DNA from: Gentiana macrophylla
Taxonomy: Eukaryota; Streptophyta; Magnoliopsida; Gentianales; Gentianaceae
Assembly: GCA_026214975.1 (NCBI GenBank)
Contig: CM047808.1
Location: forward strand, 60,476,583-60,540,582
Direction: 5' to 3'
DNA: 64,000 nucleotides
This document shows, piece by piece, positions 31,969 through 44,400 of the stretch. Positions within the stretch are counted from its first letter, which is position 1, and each line of letters opens with the position of its first letter. The position numbers and the translations under genes were made by a program. Below the pieces are notes generated by a model. The model was not told where the DNA came from. It made no database searches and saw only the letters and a program-made list of their open reading frames with translations.

Positions 31969-33333
31969 TAATCGCGTGTAAGTCACTTCTCCTCACCAAA
32001 TTCTAGCAAGAGTACTAGGTCAATTGTATTATAGCAACGACGGGTCAAGGTCAATCCCATAGAGACGATGCAACATAGATAATAGTTCCACTATCCCAAT
32101 TAAGAACACAAAGAACGGTCCCTAGACCAACATAAGGATAGAAAAGTAATTGGTCTCTCCCTCCTTACCGATCTTCTAACTTGGTGTAACTAATCGTTAT
32201 GTTTATTTTTCCCCATAATTCCCCCGATTCAACCAGATCGTGTGTTTAGTTTAGTTTTAGGTACGGATACAGTCTCCTGACCCTGTTTGCTTCCATTCAA
32301 AGTACAATAAACGTCTATGAGCATTTAACCTCCTTCATTGGTTGTATTAACTCACACGCAATAAGTTCTAGAAAGTGCCGGCTCAAGACCAAAAACCACC
32401 CTAAGCAGCTCTCGTGGAATGACTAGGACGTTCCTAGAGATCTATCCAGACTATGTCTTAATTAACACTTCACTTTATCGTCCTTCATATTAGATTATGA
32501 AGCACAATAAGCAGATTGGCTAGATCTAACCTACTGTTAATTAAACATGTCGATCCACGTAGCTGACGCCGAATCTCCAGATTTAAGGTGACCTAGAGTG
32601 CCTCACAATTGCGGTATAGAACCGTGGAATTATGGGAGCATGGTTCCTAATTCTAGAATATCATCGCTCTGTTCTGATTAATTCTGGTTTTATGGGCTGT
32701 TTAAACATGCCGAATAATTACATCACGTTAATTTAACTAGTGTACCATGATAAAAACATATAGGAACGTTCAAAGCTTCATACCTTTACCAATGGCGGAT
32801 CTAGCTTGATCAACTCAAGCTAGATGATGGCTTGGAAAAGAAAACCAAAACAATGAACTCAAAATAGACTTAAGAACTTTCTATTTCATAAATCAATTGA
32901 TAGTTTGATTTTGATAGAATGTTGTACATATAATGAAACTGATACAAGATATTTATGGGACCTGTAAACTGACCTAGTTCTCTTCCCCTAACCGAATTAA
33001 TTTGTAACACGGCTGTTTCAATTTTGTGTTCTCCAAGTCCCGCAGCTGTGGCTAGGGCTTCGCTATTGCGGACCTGATTGCCTTCTCTTCAGGTGCAGTA
33101 GACTTCTCATGGACTTCATTGAGTTTGACCCAATGACTTCTTTTAACTCCGATCCACTCTTTTCTTTCTCCAAAATATGGTACTCCTGAAAAGCACAAAA
33201 AACATGACAAAATAGTACCAATTTGCTGGATAAAATATATAGATACAGAATTAACGATGAAGGAACTGACACTAAGAAATTGACACGTATTTCATACAAT
33301 AATCAAATTGTTACTCCTCAATCGAGCATAATT
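31969..33333 (-). mobile_element. 3' LTR of element B, main part
   Basis: The low edge reads TAATCGCGTGTAAG against TGATCGCATGTAAG in the 5' LTR (56776), so the terminal CA (minus strand) has mutated. The order of blocks matches 56776-57096 and the LTR of A. It is interrupted at 33333 by a copia element and ends at 38510. Total without the insertion is about 1412 bp. Confidence 0.83.
33329..33333. repeat. Target-site duplication TAATT of the 5.1 kb copia element
   Basis: TAATT occurs here and at 38459-38463, immediately outside both LTRs. Confidence 0.93.
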
Positions 33334-33634
33334 TGATGAAGTTTGTAGAATTACAAACACAAACTAAAAAGCGGAATTATTATTGATCATGTAAAAGTTA
33401 CAAGTTAAGTTACACTGCATTTGATCACGGGGTATTTATAGCTTCATACATCTCATGAATCAGTTAGAAGTACGTTACAAATGGTTACAACAGACTATAA
33501 CTGAATAACCATTTTCTACACAAATCATACTAAACTAATCAGCAGGCTGCTGGAACTTTCTGTCAGCAGGCTGCTGAGGTCTTCATATTATCAACTGATT
33601 GCACAGCATTCCCATCAGTCTATATGATGTAACA
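33334..33634 (-). mobile_element. 3' LTR of the 5.1 kb copia element
   Basis: 301 bp, closely similar to 38143-38458. TATA text TATAAATAC is on the minus strand at 33432-33440. Confidence 0.92.
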
Positions 33635-33645
33635 CCCCCTCAAGC
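33635..33645 (-). other. Polypurine tract, 5.1 kb copia element
   Basis: The minus strand reads GCTTGAGGGGG directly before the LTR start TGTTACATC. Confidence 0.85.
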
Positions 33646-34075
33646 TAAGAGTGGTACATGAACAGCTTTCACTCAGCATTCCCATTAGCTACTTGAATTT
33701 AGAAATATCTTTGAAATCCCTAATTTGTCTAGTAGATAGGAAAAAGTAGACGCATCCAAGACCTTGGTGAGAATGTCAGCTACTTGTTCTTTTGTGTTGA
33801 CTGGAAAAAGTTTGACAAGTTATGATTTGACTTTGTCTCTCACAACATGGCAGTCAATTTAAATATGTTTTGTTCTTTCATGAAAGACTGGGTTATCAGC
33901 AATGTGCATTGCACTAGCATTGTCGCAAAACCGCACAACAAGCAACTGAACTGGAACCTGCAAATCTTGTAGTATATAAATCAACCACTCAATTTCACAA
34001 ACTGCATTTCCCATAGCCCTGTATTCAGCCTCATATGAGCTTTTAGCTATAGTTGTTTGTTTCTTGGCCTTCTAG
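33646..34075 (-). pseudogene. RNase H of the 5.1 kb copia element
   Basis: Minus-strand text continuing from RT reads [20 protein letters not shown], then [40 protein letters not shown] and TKHI, ending with VADILTKVLDASTFSYL and LDKLGI before 33680. The catalytic Asp (CDN) and Glu (YEAEYRAM) are kept. A TAG stop lies at the RT-RNase H junction (about 34073), and a further stop lies near 33860. Confidence 0.85.
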
Positions 34076-35337
34076 GAGATTGGAGAATCTCCTAGAAACA
34101 TCATACAAACTGATACTGATCTTCTTGTTTCAGGACAATCGGCCCAATCACTGTCTATAAAACCTTTGAGTACAAGGTTATTGTTTGCTGGGAATAGGAT
34201 TCCTTGACCAAGGTTAGTCTTCAAATAACTCAGCAGCCTGTAACCTGCCTTCGTATGATTTTCAGTAGGAGTGTCCTGAAATTGACTTAGTTGTTGTAGT
34301 GCAAAAGCAATATCTCGTCTGGTAAAAGTGAGATAAATCAGTTTACCCACTAGTGATCTGTATACAGTGTTGTCTTCTAAAAATGGTGAATCACCATGTT
34401 GTAAATTCTGCTTCAACTCCATAGGTGTCTTAGTAGGTTTTGCTCCCAAAAATTCATATTCTTCTAGGAGATTAAGTGTGTATTTCGTTTGTGAGATGGA
34501 TATACCTTTTGGACATCTAGCAGCCTCAATGCCTAGGAAATATCTCAAATTTCCAAGATCTTTGATGGTGAAATGCTGATGTACATCATCCTTTACTTGC
34601 TGAATCAACTCTTCACTAGGGCTTGCTGCTGTGATGTCATCAACATAGACTAGCAAAGCAATAAAGGACTGTCCTGACTCTTTTGTAAATAAACTATGGT
34701 CATTTATGGATTGAGTGAATCTTTGAGCCTCCAAAGATTCAGTCAACTTGAAATTCCATTGTCTGCTGGCTTGCTTGAGGCCACACAATGACTTAGTAAG
34801 TCTACAAACTTGATTTGGTTCAGTTGCTGCACAACCTGGAGGGAGCTGCATGTATACGTCTTCATGAAAATCTCCATGTTAAAAGGAAATGTTGACATCC
34901 ATCTGATGAAGATGCCAATTAGTGGCTGCCGCTGCTGCAAGTAAGGCTCTAACTGTAGTGATCTTGAGAACATGTGAGATAGTTTTCTTGATAATCAATC
35001 TCATATGTTTGAGTGTAGCCTTTTCTACTAGCGTAGATTTGTATCTATCTATTGAAACATCAGGGTTGTATTTGATTCTATACACCCAGTTACATCCAAT
35101 GGGTTTCTTGCCTACGGGCAGATAAACTATTTCCCATGTATGAGTCTTTTGTAGAGCTTCATTCTCTTGTTGAATTGCTTGCTTCCATTCATCATGCTTG
35201 ATGGCTTGATTATAAGTGTTAGGCTCTTTAACAACATGAATAGCATTGATGAATCTGACATAGTCTGCTGATAGGTTGTCCAGACTCATGACTGAACTCA
35301 GTAGGTGTGGAGTCTGCTGAACAGTATGAACACCCAC
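34076..35337 (-). pseudogene. Reverse transcriptase of the 5.1 kb copia element
   Basis: The first part (35337-34879) reads HDEWKQAIQQENEALQKTHT, KKPIGCNWVYRIKYNPDVSI and VRALLAAAAATNWHLHQMDV with NISF. A shift follows, then 34851-34072: VCRLTKSLCGLKQASRQWNF, FIALLVYVDDITAASPSEEL (YVDD active site), FTIKDLGNLRYFLGIEAARC, ISQTKYTLNLLEE and YRSLVGKLIYLTFTRRDIAF. This is full RT length for copia, broken by a stop and frameshift near 34850-34880. Confidence 0.92.
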
Positions 35338-36533
35338 CTTGATAAAAGGTTGGTGATTTCCTTGTTCTGGTGGATCTTCTTAGTTGTGTAGGTTCAGGTT
35401 CCTGGTTTACTGGTGCTTGCTCTTTATTGGATGCCTCAGTTGCATCTAACCCTGTATCTAGCTGATCTGCTGATTCATTCAGCAGATCATCAGAAGTGTC
35501 CATTACTGGTATAGGAACATGCATGTCAGCAAGATATCTAGCCTTTCATAACACCTGCTGAAATAAAGGAAAATAAGTCCCATGAAATTGAGTATTTCTA
35601 ACAACAAAAATATCTTTGTTGGTAATGTCTAATAGAATAGCACCTTTGGAGGTGGTTGAATTCCCAAGATAGACACAAGTCCTACATCTTGAGTCAAATT
35701 TTGTCCTATACTGCTGAAGTGTGCAAGAAAAGACTAAGCAATGAAAAACTTTAAACACAGAATAGTCTGGTTTAGTGTCATAATGCACTTCATGTTTCCT
35801 TCAGCAGTGGTGTAGGTGTAGTATTAATCAACTTTACAGCATGTAAAAGACAGAAACCCCAATATTCAATGGGTAGATTACTCTGGAACCTCAAACCTCT
35901 TGAAACATTCGACAGGTGCTGATGTTTCCTTTCAACAATACCATTTTGCTCAGGTGTACTTACACAGGATGTCTGATGTATGTTACCCTGCTGAGCATAA
36001 AAGTAAGTGAGTTGAAACATTGTCAGATCTAATTACTTTGATAATTTTATTAAACTGAGTAGAAACAAATTTAACAAAAAATTTAACAAAGTCAGAGGTT
36101 TCAGATTTGTGCCTCATAAGAAAACCCAAGTAAATCTAGAAAAATCATCTACAACAGTAAGAAACTATTATTGTCCATTTACAGTATGCTGTCTCAAGGG
36201 ACCCTAAATCTCCACATGAACAAGGTCAAGAATAGCATTTGCAGCAGTAGTACTTAAAGGAAAAAGATTTTCCTTCAGTTTAGCCATAGGGCAGACATAA
36301 CAAAGATCATGTTTACAAAACTTGACATTAGCAGACTGTGAACTAATAAGTTGCAGTCTTTTATCTGGCAAGTGCCCAAGTCTATAGTGCCATAAAAGTG
36401 CATCATTTAGTCTATCAGATAATGTGTGATTATCAACAGCATTGGAGACATAGAGTCTTATTGGTTGATCCATGACACAAAGTCCTATGAGTAACTCAGC
36501 TGAACCAATCATTTTCTTTTTCTTGTCCTGCAA
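35338..36533 (-). pseudogene. Integrase of the 5.1 kb copia element
   Basis: The zinc-binding start (36533-36204) has ALLWHYRLGHLPDKRLQLIS and FCKHDLCYVCPMAK (H-x-H / C-x2-C). The first catalytic region around 36210-36030 is frameshifted. Frame 36020-35790 has [20 protein letters not shown] with the catalytic Glu. Frame 35788-35546 is the C-terminal YLG..TSKG module, and 35524-35338 is the Glu/Pro/Thr-rich linker to RT (EQAPVNQEPEPTQLRRSTRT). Confidence 0.88.
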
Positions 36534-36899
36534 AACACACTTGTTAGCAAAAAAGACAGCTACACCTTTTGTATGATTAATAAAAGAAGGTAAGGATAAA
36601 AGGTTGTATTTAAAACCAGGGATGCAAAACTAATCAAGTAGGACCAATTGAGGTTTACCCTTACTTGTCTTATATGAGTGACAGAGACATTATTTCCATT
36701 AGGCAGTCCTATTTTTGTACCAGATGAAGGTTTGAGATTTCTTAATAGATCTAATGATCTTATAATGTGATATGTGGAACCAGAGTCCAAGATCCATTGT
36801 ATTGATCTTACTAAATTTAGATCACATGTTCCTGTAGCAGGTGAGTAGTATGTGACAATATCAGCAGGTTGACCAATAGCAAAACCTGTATGTCTAGGA
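36534..36899 (-). pseudogene. Protease of the 5.1 kb copia element
   Basis: Within frame 37114-36560 the text SIQWILDSGSTYHIIRSLDL is the copia protease motif (D-S-G-S/A-T-x-H). It is followed by GLPNGNNVSVTHIRQVRVNL and then a frameshift. It cleaves the polyprotein in an intact copy. Confidence 0.88.
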
Positions 36900-37939
36900 G
36901 GATCATTCAGTAGAGCCATCAACTTGTCAAGTTGCTGTGTAGTAAGATTGGGAAACCCCGGTCCAGCAGACCTACTTGGTGCCTGATCTTCTTCTATTGA
37001 TTGTTCCTCTTCTACCATACTGGCTCTTTTTGACTTGAAACTAGGAGGAAAACCATGCTTCTTGTAGCAAGTCTCCTCAGTATGACCATTGAATCCACAA
37101 AAACTACATTGCATCTTCTTGGAATTTTTAGGTCTAGGATTTGCAGCAGAGCTAGGTCTGCTGACAATTTGATTTTGTCCCTATCCATTCTTTTGTGACA
37201 AGAGAACCATGAAATATTGATTCTTGGCTTTGTTAGCCATATATAACTTTTGTCTTTCAAACTTGATTGCCATTGGAAAGGCATCATGAATTTCTGGAAA
37301 GCGCACCATCAACATTGCCTGAGAAACCATTGGCTCAAATTCATCCCTAAAACCTTTAAGGAATTTCATGACATGTTCAGCCTCTATATGATCCATCAGA
37401 TTGCTAATTGCATTGCAGTGACAATGAGGATCACAAGAACAGACTGCTACAAGCCTGATGGTCTTGATTTCTTACCAGGGAATCATTAACTTTGTGAAAT
37501 ATTGATTGAAAAAATCTGTGCCTTGCTTCAGCAGAAGCATTTCCTCAAGAAGATCTGGAAGTCTTAAGGCATCAACATTTGAAAATCTTGTTGCAAGATT
37601 CTTCCAAACTGCATGTGCATTCTTGAAATACATCAAACTTTGTGCAATGGTGTTTTCAACAGAATTTAAAATCCATGATCAAACCATTGTATCACATTGT
37701 CTCCATGCATGAAAGTCTGCTGAATCTGCTTCTGGCCTTTTAATTGTGCCATCTATGAAGCCAATATTGTTCTTGGTGTTCAGCGCCATCTCGATGGACA
37801 TTTTCCATGGATTATAGTTATTGCCATTCATCAATGGCTGAACAAGAACCAGAGAAGGATTCTCATTAGGATGAACACAGAATGGACTGGAGGGATTTAT
37901 ATATTGTTTCTTAGCTGCCATGGCTATCAAGAATTCCAA
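36900..37939 (-). pseudogene. gag of the 5.1 kb copia element
   Basis: The start at 37939 gives MEFLIAMAAKKQYINPSSPF; the second Met is closer to the usual copia start. Conserved text is PLMNGNNYNPWKMSIEMALN and NNIGFIDGTIKRP (a UBN2/gag pattern). A stop and frameshifts lie at 37680-37400. Frame 37396-37181 resumes with HVMKFLKGFRDEFEPMVSQA, and 37114 onward has the zinc knuckle CSFCGFNGHTEETC (C-x2-C-x4-H-x4-C). Confidence 0.88.
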
Positions 37940-38131
37940 AATTAATCACAAATCAATAATGAAAGTGGGAATATAGGAATAAACGATCAAGAACTGATTA
38001 GAACTCAGGAAAATGATGACAGTTTACTCTCAAGAAACTGAAATCTTAGAAAAAGATGAAGAACACTCTCAAGATTCTTCAAAGATTGGAGAGGAAATGC
38101 AGAAAAGCATTCAGAAATTCTCAAATTTCAA

Positions 38132-38142
38132 CTCTGATACCA
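38132..38142 (-). other. Primer-binding site of the 5.1 kb copia element (iMet)
   Basis: TGGTATCAGAG on the minus strand, directly after the LTR end TTCATCA; a perfect match to the iMet primer site. Confidence 0.95.
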
Positions 38143-38458
38143 TGATGAAGTTTGTAGAATTAAAAACACAAAATAAAAAGTAGAATTATTATTGATCAAG
38201 TAAAAGTTACAACTTAAGTTACAATGCAGCTGATCATGGGGTATTTATAACTTCATACACCTCATGAATCAGTTAGAAGTAAGTTATAAACGGTTACAAT
38301 AGACTATAACAGAATAACCATTTTCTACACAAAGCATACTAAACTAATCAGCAGGCTGCTGGGACTTTCTGTCAACAAACTCTGTTAGTAGGCTTCTGAG
38401 GTCAATGTATTATCAGCTGACTGCACTCAGCATTCTCGTCAGCCTATATGCTGTAACA
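38143..38458 (-). mobile_element. 5' LTR of the 5.1 kb copia element
   Basis: 316 bp; minus-strand start TGTTACAGCATAT, end CTTCATCA. Confidence 0.93.
38241..38249 (-). promoter_or_regulatory. TATA box, 5.1 kb copia LTR
   Basis: TATAAATAC on the minus strand, conserved in the other LTR at 33432-33440. Confidence 0.65.
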
Positions 38459-38510
38459 TAATTTGGGGTAAATAAAGGTGTAGTTTATAGTACTAATTAC
38501 TGTGTGATCA
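38459..38510 (-). mobile_element. 3' LTR of element B, start part
   Basis: It resumes after the copia element; 38459-38463 is the second TAATT. The minus-strand LTR start is TGATCACACAG at 38510. Confidence 0.8.
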
Positions 38511-38525
38511 ACTACCCCCCCACAT
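38511..38525 (-). other. Polypurine tract of element B
   Basis: The plus strand reads ACTACCCCCCCACAT, so the minus strand is G-rich next to the LTR start, as in element A. Confidence 0.75.
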
Positions 38526-38798
38526 AGCTTTTGGTCGCCCCGAGCAAAAAGGCAAAAGAAAATGAACTCTCGGACCAATATACAAGTTAATTAAAAAGAA
38601 GCTAACCTTCATAGAGTCAAGATAAAGATCAGGTCAACAATTATACACAAGTAACACATTAATCAATATTCAATCCATGAACCGGTGTGTGTGTGTGTGC
38701 AATAACTCTCAAACCACAGTAATGTAGACAAAATCACATCATATCAACCCATAGTCTAGCTAGTAGATCGTGAGAATGCTCGTCCCTTTACGCCATTG
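38526..38798 (-). other. 3' region of element B, distal piece
   Basis: Non-coding, with a short (TG)n at about 38684-38699. It continues at 52213 beyond the SIRE-like element; CATTG at 38794-38798 is the target duplication. Confidence 0.65.
38794..38798. repeat. Target-site duplication CATTG of the SIRE-like element
   Basis: CATTG flanks the 13.4 kb element here and at 52213-52217. Confidence 0.95.
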
Positions 38799-40500
38799 TG
38801 TTGGACTTATTTTTGAGTTTTAGTGATGAGTGCCAGACTAGCTGTTATAGAGCAAAGGCAAAAAGATGTCTAGATCAAATGTATAGGTTTATTAGAGTTT
38901 GATCTTGTGTAGGTTTGATCAAACAAGCACTGTAAAAGGTCAGCAGATTTACATCAGCAGACTTGTCTATATCAGTAAGGTACATAGGTCAGTAGACTAG
39001 CCAGGAAGCTGCTCAAGACTGAAGGCTGAGGGCTCAAACTCAGTTATTGAAGTCTAAGGGATCAAACTTAGTAATTAAAGTCAAGGATATGGAATCAGAA
39101 TTTAGGGAAGTCTCTGATGACCTAAACTGATTACCTATACCTTGTGTACAAGGTCTAAGTTCCACAAGTTAAATGGTGATTGGAACTTGGTTATGATTAA
39201 ATGGTGTAATTTAACATTTAAATAAAAGTTAGATAAAAGAAGTCAGCTGCATTTTTTTATAAACACAGCAAAATATGGATCAGCTGTCTAATATGTACTT
39301 CAACAGACTCATGATCACAGGAACCTGCTGATACATATACTTCGAATTATTCAAAGGTTACATTGGAAGATTACAAAGAAAGGGCCAGCTAACAACCTCT
39401 GATTTTATCAATCAAATCAATGGTTAAGATTAAAAGGACATTGGGATTATTTAGACCTTTATCCAATGGATACAAGTCAAAGGGTGGACATAATCAAAAT
39501 CACAAAAGGAGTCCGATGATTATCGATCCTAAAACAATCGAGAAAAAGCAAGTCGAGATGGAGACAAATCCAAAACGTCTATGTTTGAATTTCAAACATA
39601 AGTCACAAGGATTTCTACCTATAAATAGAGGACTCCTAACTCAGATACACGTGATGATTTTTTTGATGAAAAATAAGGATCCATCTTGATCTATCAGTAT
39701 TAAATCGATCAAACACCCTGCTGACCCTACTGAGCATAAAGCTACTGATCTAGAAAAGTTATTCTAGTGTAATCTGCATTCAAACTACATCAAGTTTACA
39801 CACTTGAAGACTTCAAGCTGCTGATCATATCATCCTGATCAAGTTGCTGAAAGCTGAATCACTTACTTGATTCAAACTTTCTTTCACAAGGAATCTACTG
39901 AAGACAGTGAAGCACATTTGTGTGTCAAGGACTGTTGTTTGTGGTGGAGCTGGTGAAGAGGCAATTCTACCCTTCAAGGACCAGTGGAAGACTTTGGAGC
40001 AGCAATCCTACCTGTTCCAAGTGTTCAGTTTGTGAAGCCATAGTTATTGGTGAAGGACAAGCAACTTAGGATTTTTGTAACAGCTACCTCAAGAATCTCT
40101 AGTGAATTACCTCCAACATCACAGGAGAAGAGTGGACTGACAGGATTACACCACCTGGAACCACTATAAAATCTGCCTACTTACTTTCTGCATTTATATT
40201 CTGCATTTAGTATAACTAGCACATCAACCTACTGAATCTAGCATCTGAATCACACACATGCACTACTGAGTATCTAATACTTGTTATCATATTTAACAAC
40301 AAGTAATAAGGCTTAATTTTTGATATATTTCCGCTGCACAAATTCATGAAACTCAACGATCGGCAGACTATTGAGTATCGCCAGACTCATCGACCACAAA
40401 CAGGCTCTTGAAGTTCTTGAGTTTGTTAACTCCAAAAGTTTTAAGTGTTAAGTTTATTCCCCCCTCTAAACTTAACCAAAGCCTTTTCAAGGGACCAACA
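38799..40500 (+). mobile_element. 5' LTR of the sense SIRE-like element
   Basis: 1702 bp, TGTTGGACTTATT ... GGGACCAACA. Similar to 50493-52212 over its full length, with mismatches concentrated near 39003-39045, 39100-39165 and 39484-39545. Confidence 0.95.
39620..39628 (+). promoter_or_regulatory. TATA box, 5' LTR of the sense SIRE-like element
   Basis: TATAAATAG, preceded by 'tttctacc' and followed by 'aggactcc'; conserved at 51317-51325. Confidence 0.7.
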
Positions 40501-40502
40501 AT

Positions 40503-40514
40503 TCGTATCGGAGC
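40503..40514 (+). other. Primer-binding site of the sense SIRE-like element
   Basis: TCGTATCGGAGC matches the iMet primer site TGGTATCAGAGC at 10 of 12 positions and lies 2 bp after the LTR. Confidence 0.82.
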
Positions 40515-40605
40515 AGTGTTTCTGTTCTGAAGTAATCATACTTGTTGTACTTGTGAAAATACTTTGAAAACTTTTTCAAGTTTCTGATTTTCAAAGCTTT
40601 GCATC

Positions 40606-42841
40606 ATGGATAACAATGAGTATGCTAGAACAATGTTGATGTGTTCTTTAGATCGTTTTGATGAGTATAAACGCCGTATGCAGGCTTATCTAGCTGCAAC
40701 ACATGATTAAATGATGGATGTGCTAACAGTTGGACCACTGGAGATTACCAAGTCAGTAACAGTGGGAGATGAGACACAGTACATTCCAAAGCCAAAAAGA
40801 GAAAAAGAGCAAACCTGAACAATATTGCTATTGATATTACATACAGAACTTTGGATAGCAATATGTATATGAAGGTGAAGGATTGCAAGACTGCAAAGGA
40901 ACTTTGGGACAAGTTGCAAATAATCTGTGAAGGCACTGATGCAATCAAAAAGAACATGATCAGTGTGGCAAATAAGAAGTTCCAGGAGTTCAAAATGAAA
41001 CCAAATGATTCCATTAAACAAATGGAATCAAGATTCAATGCAATCATGGATGAACTCACCCTACTGAGTGTGAAGTACTCATAAGAAGAAATCAACTCAA
41101 AAATCTTGGAAGCATTACCTGCAAAAGAAGTTTGAGAGATGAAGGTGACTGCTATAGAAGAAATGAGGAGTTTGCATGAAGAAGGCACCTTCAAACTGTT
41201 TTCAGATCTTAAGGCCTATGAATTTAGCAAAAAGCTTGTACATGAGACTGAAAAAGAAGAGCCAAAGACCACTGCATTGGCTGCTTCACACCAAGAAGAA
41301 ACATCAGGAGCTCAAGATGATCCACTGGATGAGATGCAAGAGCAGATAGCCCTACTGAGCAAGAAAATCAGAATGATGAAATTAGGAAAGGGTACTCCAA
41401 GGAATTTCACAAAGAAATTCAGTGAAAGAAGAAGGAAGAATCAAAGAAAGACAATGATTACTTGTGCTATCATTGCAAGAAACCAGGACACTTCAAACCT
41501 GACTATCCTGAATTAAAACAGAAAAAGGAACCTGATTATCTTTGCTTTAATTGCAAGAAGCATGGACATTTATGACCTGATTGTCCAGACCTACTGAAGT
41601 CCAAGAGTCAACAAAGAAGATCTGGCAAGAAAGCTATGGTTGCTGAAGATGAATCAGGATATGAAGTAGAATCAGAAAAAGGAAATGAATCTGATGATAC
41701 TGCACTTGTTGCTAAGATGGAGGATTATGCTTTAATGGCAAATATGGGAGAAACAGAGGAGGTATACAACTCTGTATCAATAAACACTCCTGCTGGAAGT
41801 GATTGGGAATCAACCTGTGGTTCAAATCCAAAAAATTCTGACAATGAAGAAACCTTAAATGCCATCCTTAATCAACTGAGAAAAATACAATCTGGTTATG
41901 AGATTGTGAAGGCTAAAAAAGAAGCTCTTCAATCAGAAGTTGAAAGATTAAATGCTGAATTAAGAGTTCTCAAAGGAAAGGAAAAAGAAGTTAGACAGAA
42001 TCAACATAAGCCTGTTGTACATTCTGTAGCTGCTGAGTCTGCTGAGCCAACTTGTTCCTCCACTGCATTCAAATTTGGAAAGCCTTATGGTGATAGAACA
42101 GGGCTTGGATTTGGAACTCAAAAATCCAATAAGAGTGGATCCAGTGGAGGTCACCGAACCTAGTACTGCAGGTGGTCCTAAGTTTGTGCTTGCACAAGAT
42201 CCAACTCCCAAAAGGGTTGCTGAGGCAGTGAAGCCTACTCTGAGAAAGCTTCAAGGAAGCAAAATCAGAAGTCAAAAAGGTCAACAACACCTAACAAAAG
42301 GAATAAATCCAAAAATAAGGCCGCTGTACCTTCTAGACCTGCTGTTAGCAGACCTGCTACCAAGTCTGCTGGACCACACAAAAGTAAAAATCAAAAATAT
42401 TCCAAGGATAATAATCCTAAATCCAAAAATGCTAATCATTCAAGGGATACTTATCTCAGGGGGAAAGGTAGATTGTTCCCTACTGATGATGATTGTAATA
42501 TTCCTGGACCTACTGCTAGAAACAACAGATATAACCATGCCGCTAGGGTAAAACCTAAGAAATGGAATCAGCAGAGGACTCAACAGACTCCATATTACAG
42601 GGCGGTTCCTAACAGACAGCAAACCTATGGTTATCCGAGTGCTTCTAACAAAAGGAATCACTTTAAACAGCATTATGTTCCAAAAGGCCAGAAAGCGTAT
42701 GTGAATTCTGCACAACCAATTGTTAGACCTTATGGATGTGTAGAATACATGTATGAACCAAAGTATGATACCTTTCAAAGAAGACCTTATGGAAACTTGC
42801 CAAGGGTCATGCTTACCACTGACCATTATGGACCCAAATAG
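40606..42841 (+). pseudogene. gag of the sense SIRE-like element
   Basis: The ATG at 40606 gives MDNNEYARTMLMCSLDRFDE and then a TAA at 40708. Frame 40851-41084 has KDCKTAKELWDKLQIICEGT, SRFNAIMDELTLLS (UBN2-type gag). The frame 41139-41516 shifts near 41440 so that two zinc knuckles (CYHCKKPGHFKPD, with Tyr for the last Cys, and CFNCKKHGH, interrupted by a TGA) fall in other frames up to 41590. Frame 41636-42163 is acidic and then predicted coiled coil (EALQSEVERLNAELRVLKGK). Basic Asn/Gln-rich text follows to 42841. It would form particles in an intact copy. Confidence 0.87.
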
Positions 42842-44400
42842 GTTTGGGTACCTAAAATGCTCTAACTTTGTTTTGTAGGGTGTCTGGTACTTTGACAGTG
42901 GATGTTCCAGACATATGACAAAGAATAAGCATTGTTTGTCAAATTTTGTAGCAAAGGATGGTCCAAGAGTGAATTTTGGCAACAAGAACACACCAGGATA
43001 GACGAGAGGATATGGCACACTTGTGAGAAATGGATTAACAATCAGGAATGTTGCATATGTGGAAGGACTGGACTACAACCTACTGAGCACTGGACACTTT
43101 TATGACATGGGATACAAGGTCACTTTTGACAAAAATACATGTATTGTCATTAGTGAAAGAGGTGATCAAGTTATGTTAGCTGGAAGAAGACAACAAAACA
43201 TGTATGTTGTGGATTGGTCTACTGCTGTTCCCGAAACATGCCTGATTGTGCATACCAAGTCAGAACTTAATTGGTCATGGCATAAGAAGTTGAATCATCA
43301 AAATTTTGATGATATCAATCAGTTGGTGAAGAAGAAACTGGTTATTGGTTTACCTGAGATCACATTCAAGATGGATGCTATTTGTGATGCCTGTCAGCAA
43401 GGTAAACAAACAAAGTCAAGCTTCAAGTGAAAGACTAAACAATCAACAAAAAGGGTTTTGGAGCTGATGCACATGGACCTATTTGGACCAGTAACACCAA
43501 CAAGTGTAACAGGAAAGAAGTACACTTTAGTAGTTGTGGATGATTATTCAAGATACACTTGGGTGATAATCATGAACAAAAAAAGTGAAACACTTCAAAA
43601 GATGCCTGAACTTTTGAAGAGATTACAGAATGAGAAAAGTGTGACAGTAGTGAAAATCATATCAGACAAGGGTACTGAATTTCTCAATAAAGTTATAAGA
43701 GAGAATTGTGAATAGAATGGTGTACTACATCAACTGGCTGCTGTTGTTACACCTCAGCAAAATGGGGTTGCTGAAAGAAGAAATAGAACTCTAAAAGAAG
43801 CAGGAAGAACTATGATTTGTGAAGCATTACTACCTGAAAGATATTGGGCTGAAGCAGTTAATACAGCATGCTATACACAAAATAGAACCTCAGTGAACAA
43901 GAAGCTGTTGAAGACACCTTATGAGATTTGGAATGGAAGAAAACCTAATATATCTTATTTCCATCCATTTGGAAGAAAGTGTTTTATCTTGAATCATAAG
44001 GAACAATTGAAGACATTCCAACCAAAATCAGATGAAGGAATTTTCTTAGGATATTCTTCAGTCAGCAAGGCATTCAGGGTACTGAACAAAAGAACACTGA
44101 AACATGAGGAAACAATACATGTTGTATTTGATGAACCTAAGTTCACTGGAGTGGAAGATGAAGCTTCAGAACCTGCTGAAAATCAACAAGTCACTGATCC
44201 AGAATGTGTTGAAGTATTGGAAAGATTTAAAGTTTTGGTTTCTGATTCTGCCCTTGCTGAACACCCTGCTGGTGATACTATTGATGCAACAACTGAAGCA
44301 GTTCAAGGATCTGCTGAATCCCCTGAAGAAACCCCAGACCCTACTGAAGGTGATGTTCTTGAGAATCAATCTAACCAGAATCCACAGTGGTTAAGGGATC
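42842..44400 (+). pseudogene. Protease and integrase of the sense SIRE-like element
   Basis: Text at 42885-42925 reads GVWYFDSGCSRHMTKNKHCL, the copia protease active site (D-S-G). A stop lies near 43000. Frame 43023-43430 ends with the integrase zinc region (WSWHKKLNHQNFDDI and CDACQQGKQ). Frame 43458-43715 has LMHMDLFGPVT and IISDKGTEFLN, the first two catalytic Asp. A TAG at 43713 follows, then [20 protein letters not shown] (43755-43815) with the catalytic Glu and, in frame 43812-44828, the C-terminal [15 protein letters not shown] module and an acidic linker. Confidence 0.92.

Larger units (their letters stand above)
33334..38458 (-). mobile_element. 5.1 kb Ty1-copia element, structurally complete
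   Basis: LTRs at 38143-38458 (5') and 33334-33634 (3'), TG..CA ends (minus strand TGTTAC ... TTCATCA), perfect 5 bp target repeats TAATT, iMet primer site adjoining the 5' LTR and G-rich polypurine tract adjoining the 3' LTR. Domain order on the minus strand is gag, protease, integrase, RT, RNase H, as in copia. The short LTRs, the zinc finger CSFCGFNGHTEETCYKKHG and the gag text suggest an Ale/Ivana-type lineage; this is only a guess. Several stops and frameshifts make the single polyprotein non-functional. Confidence 0.92.
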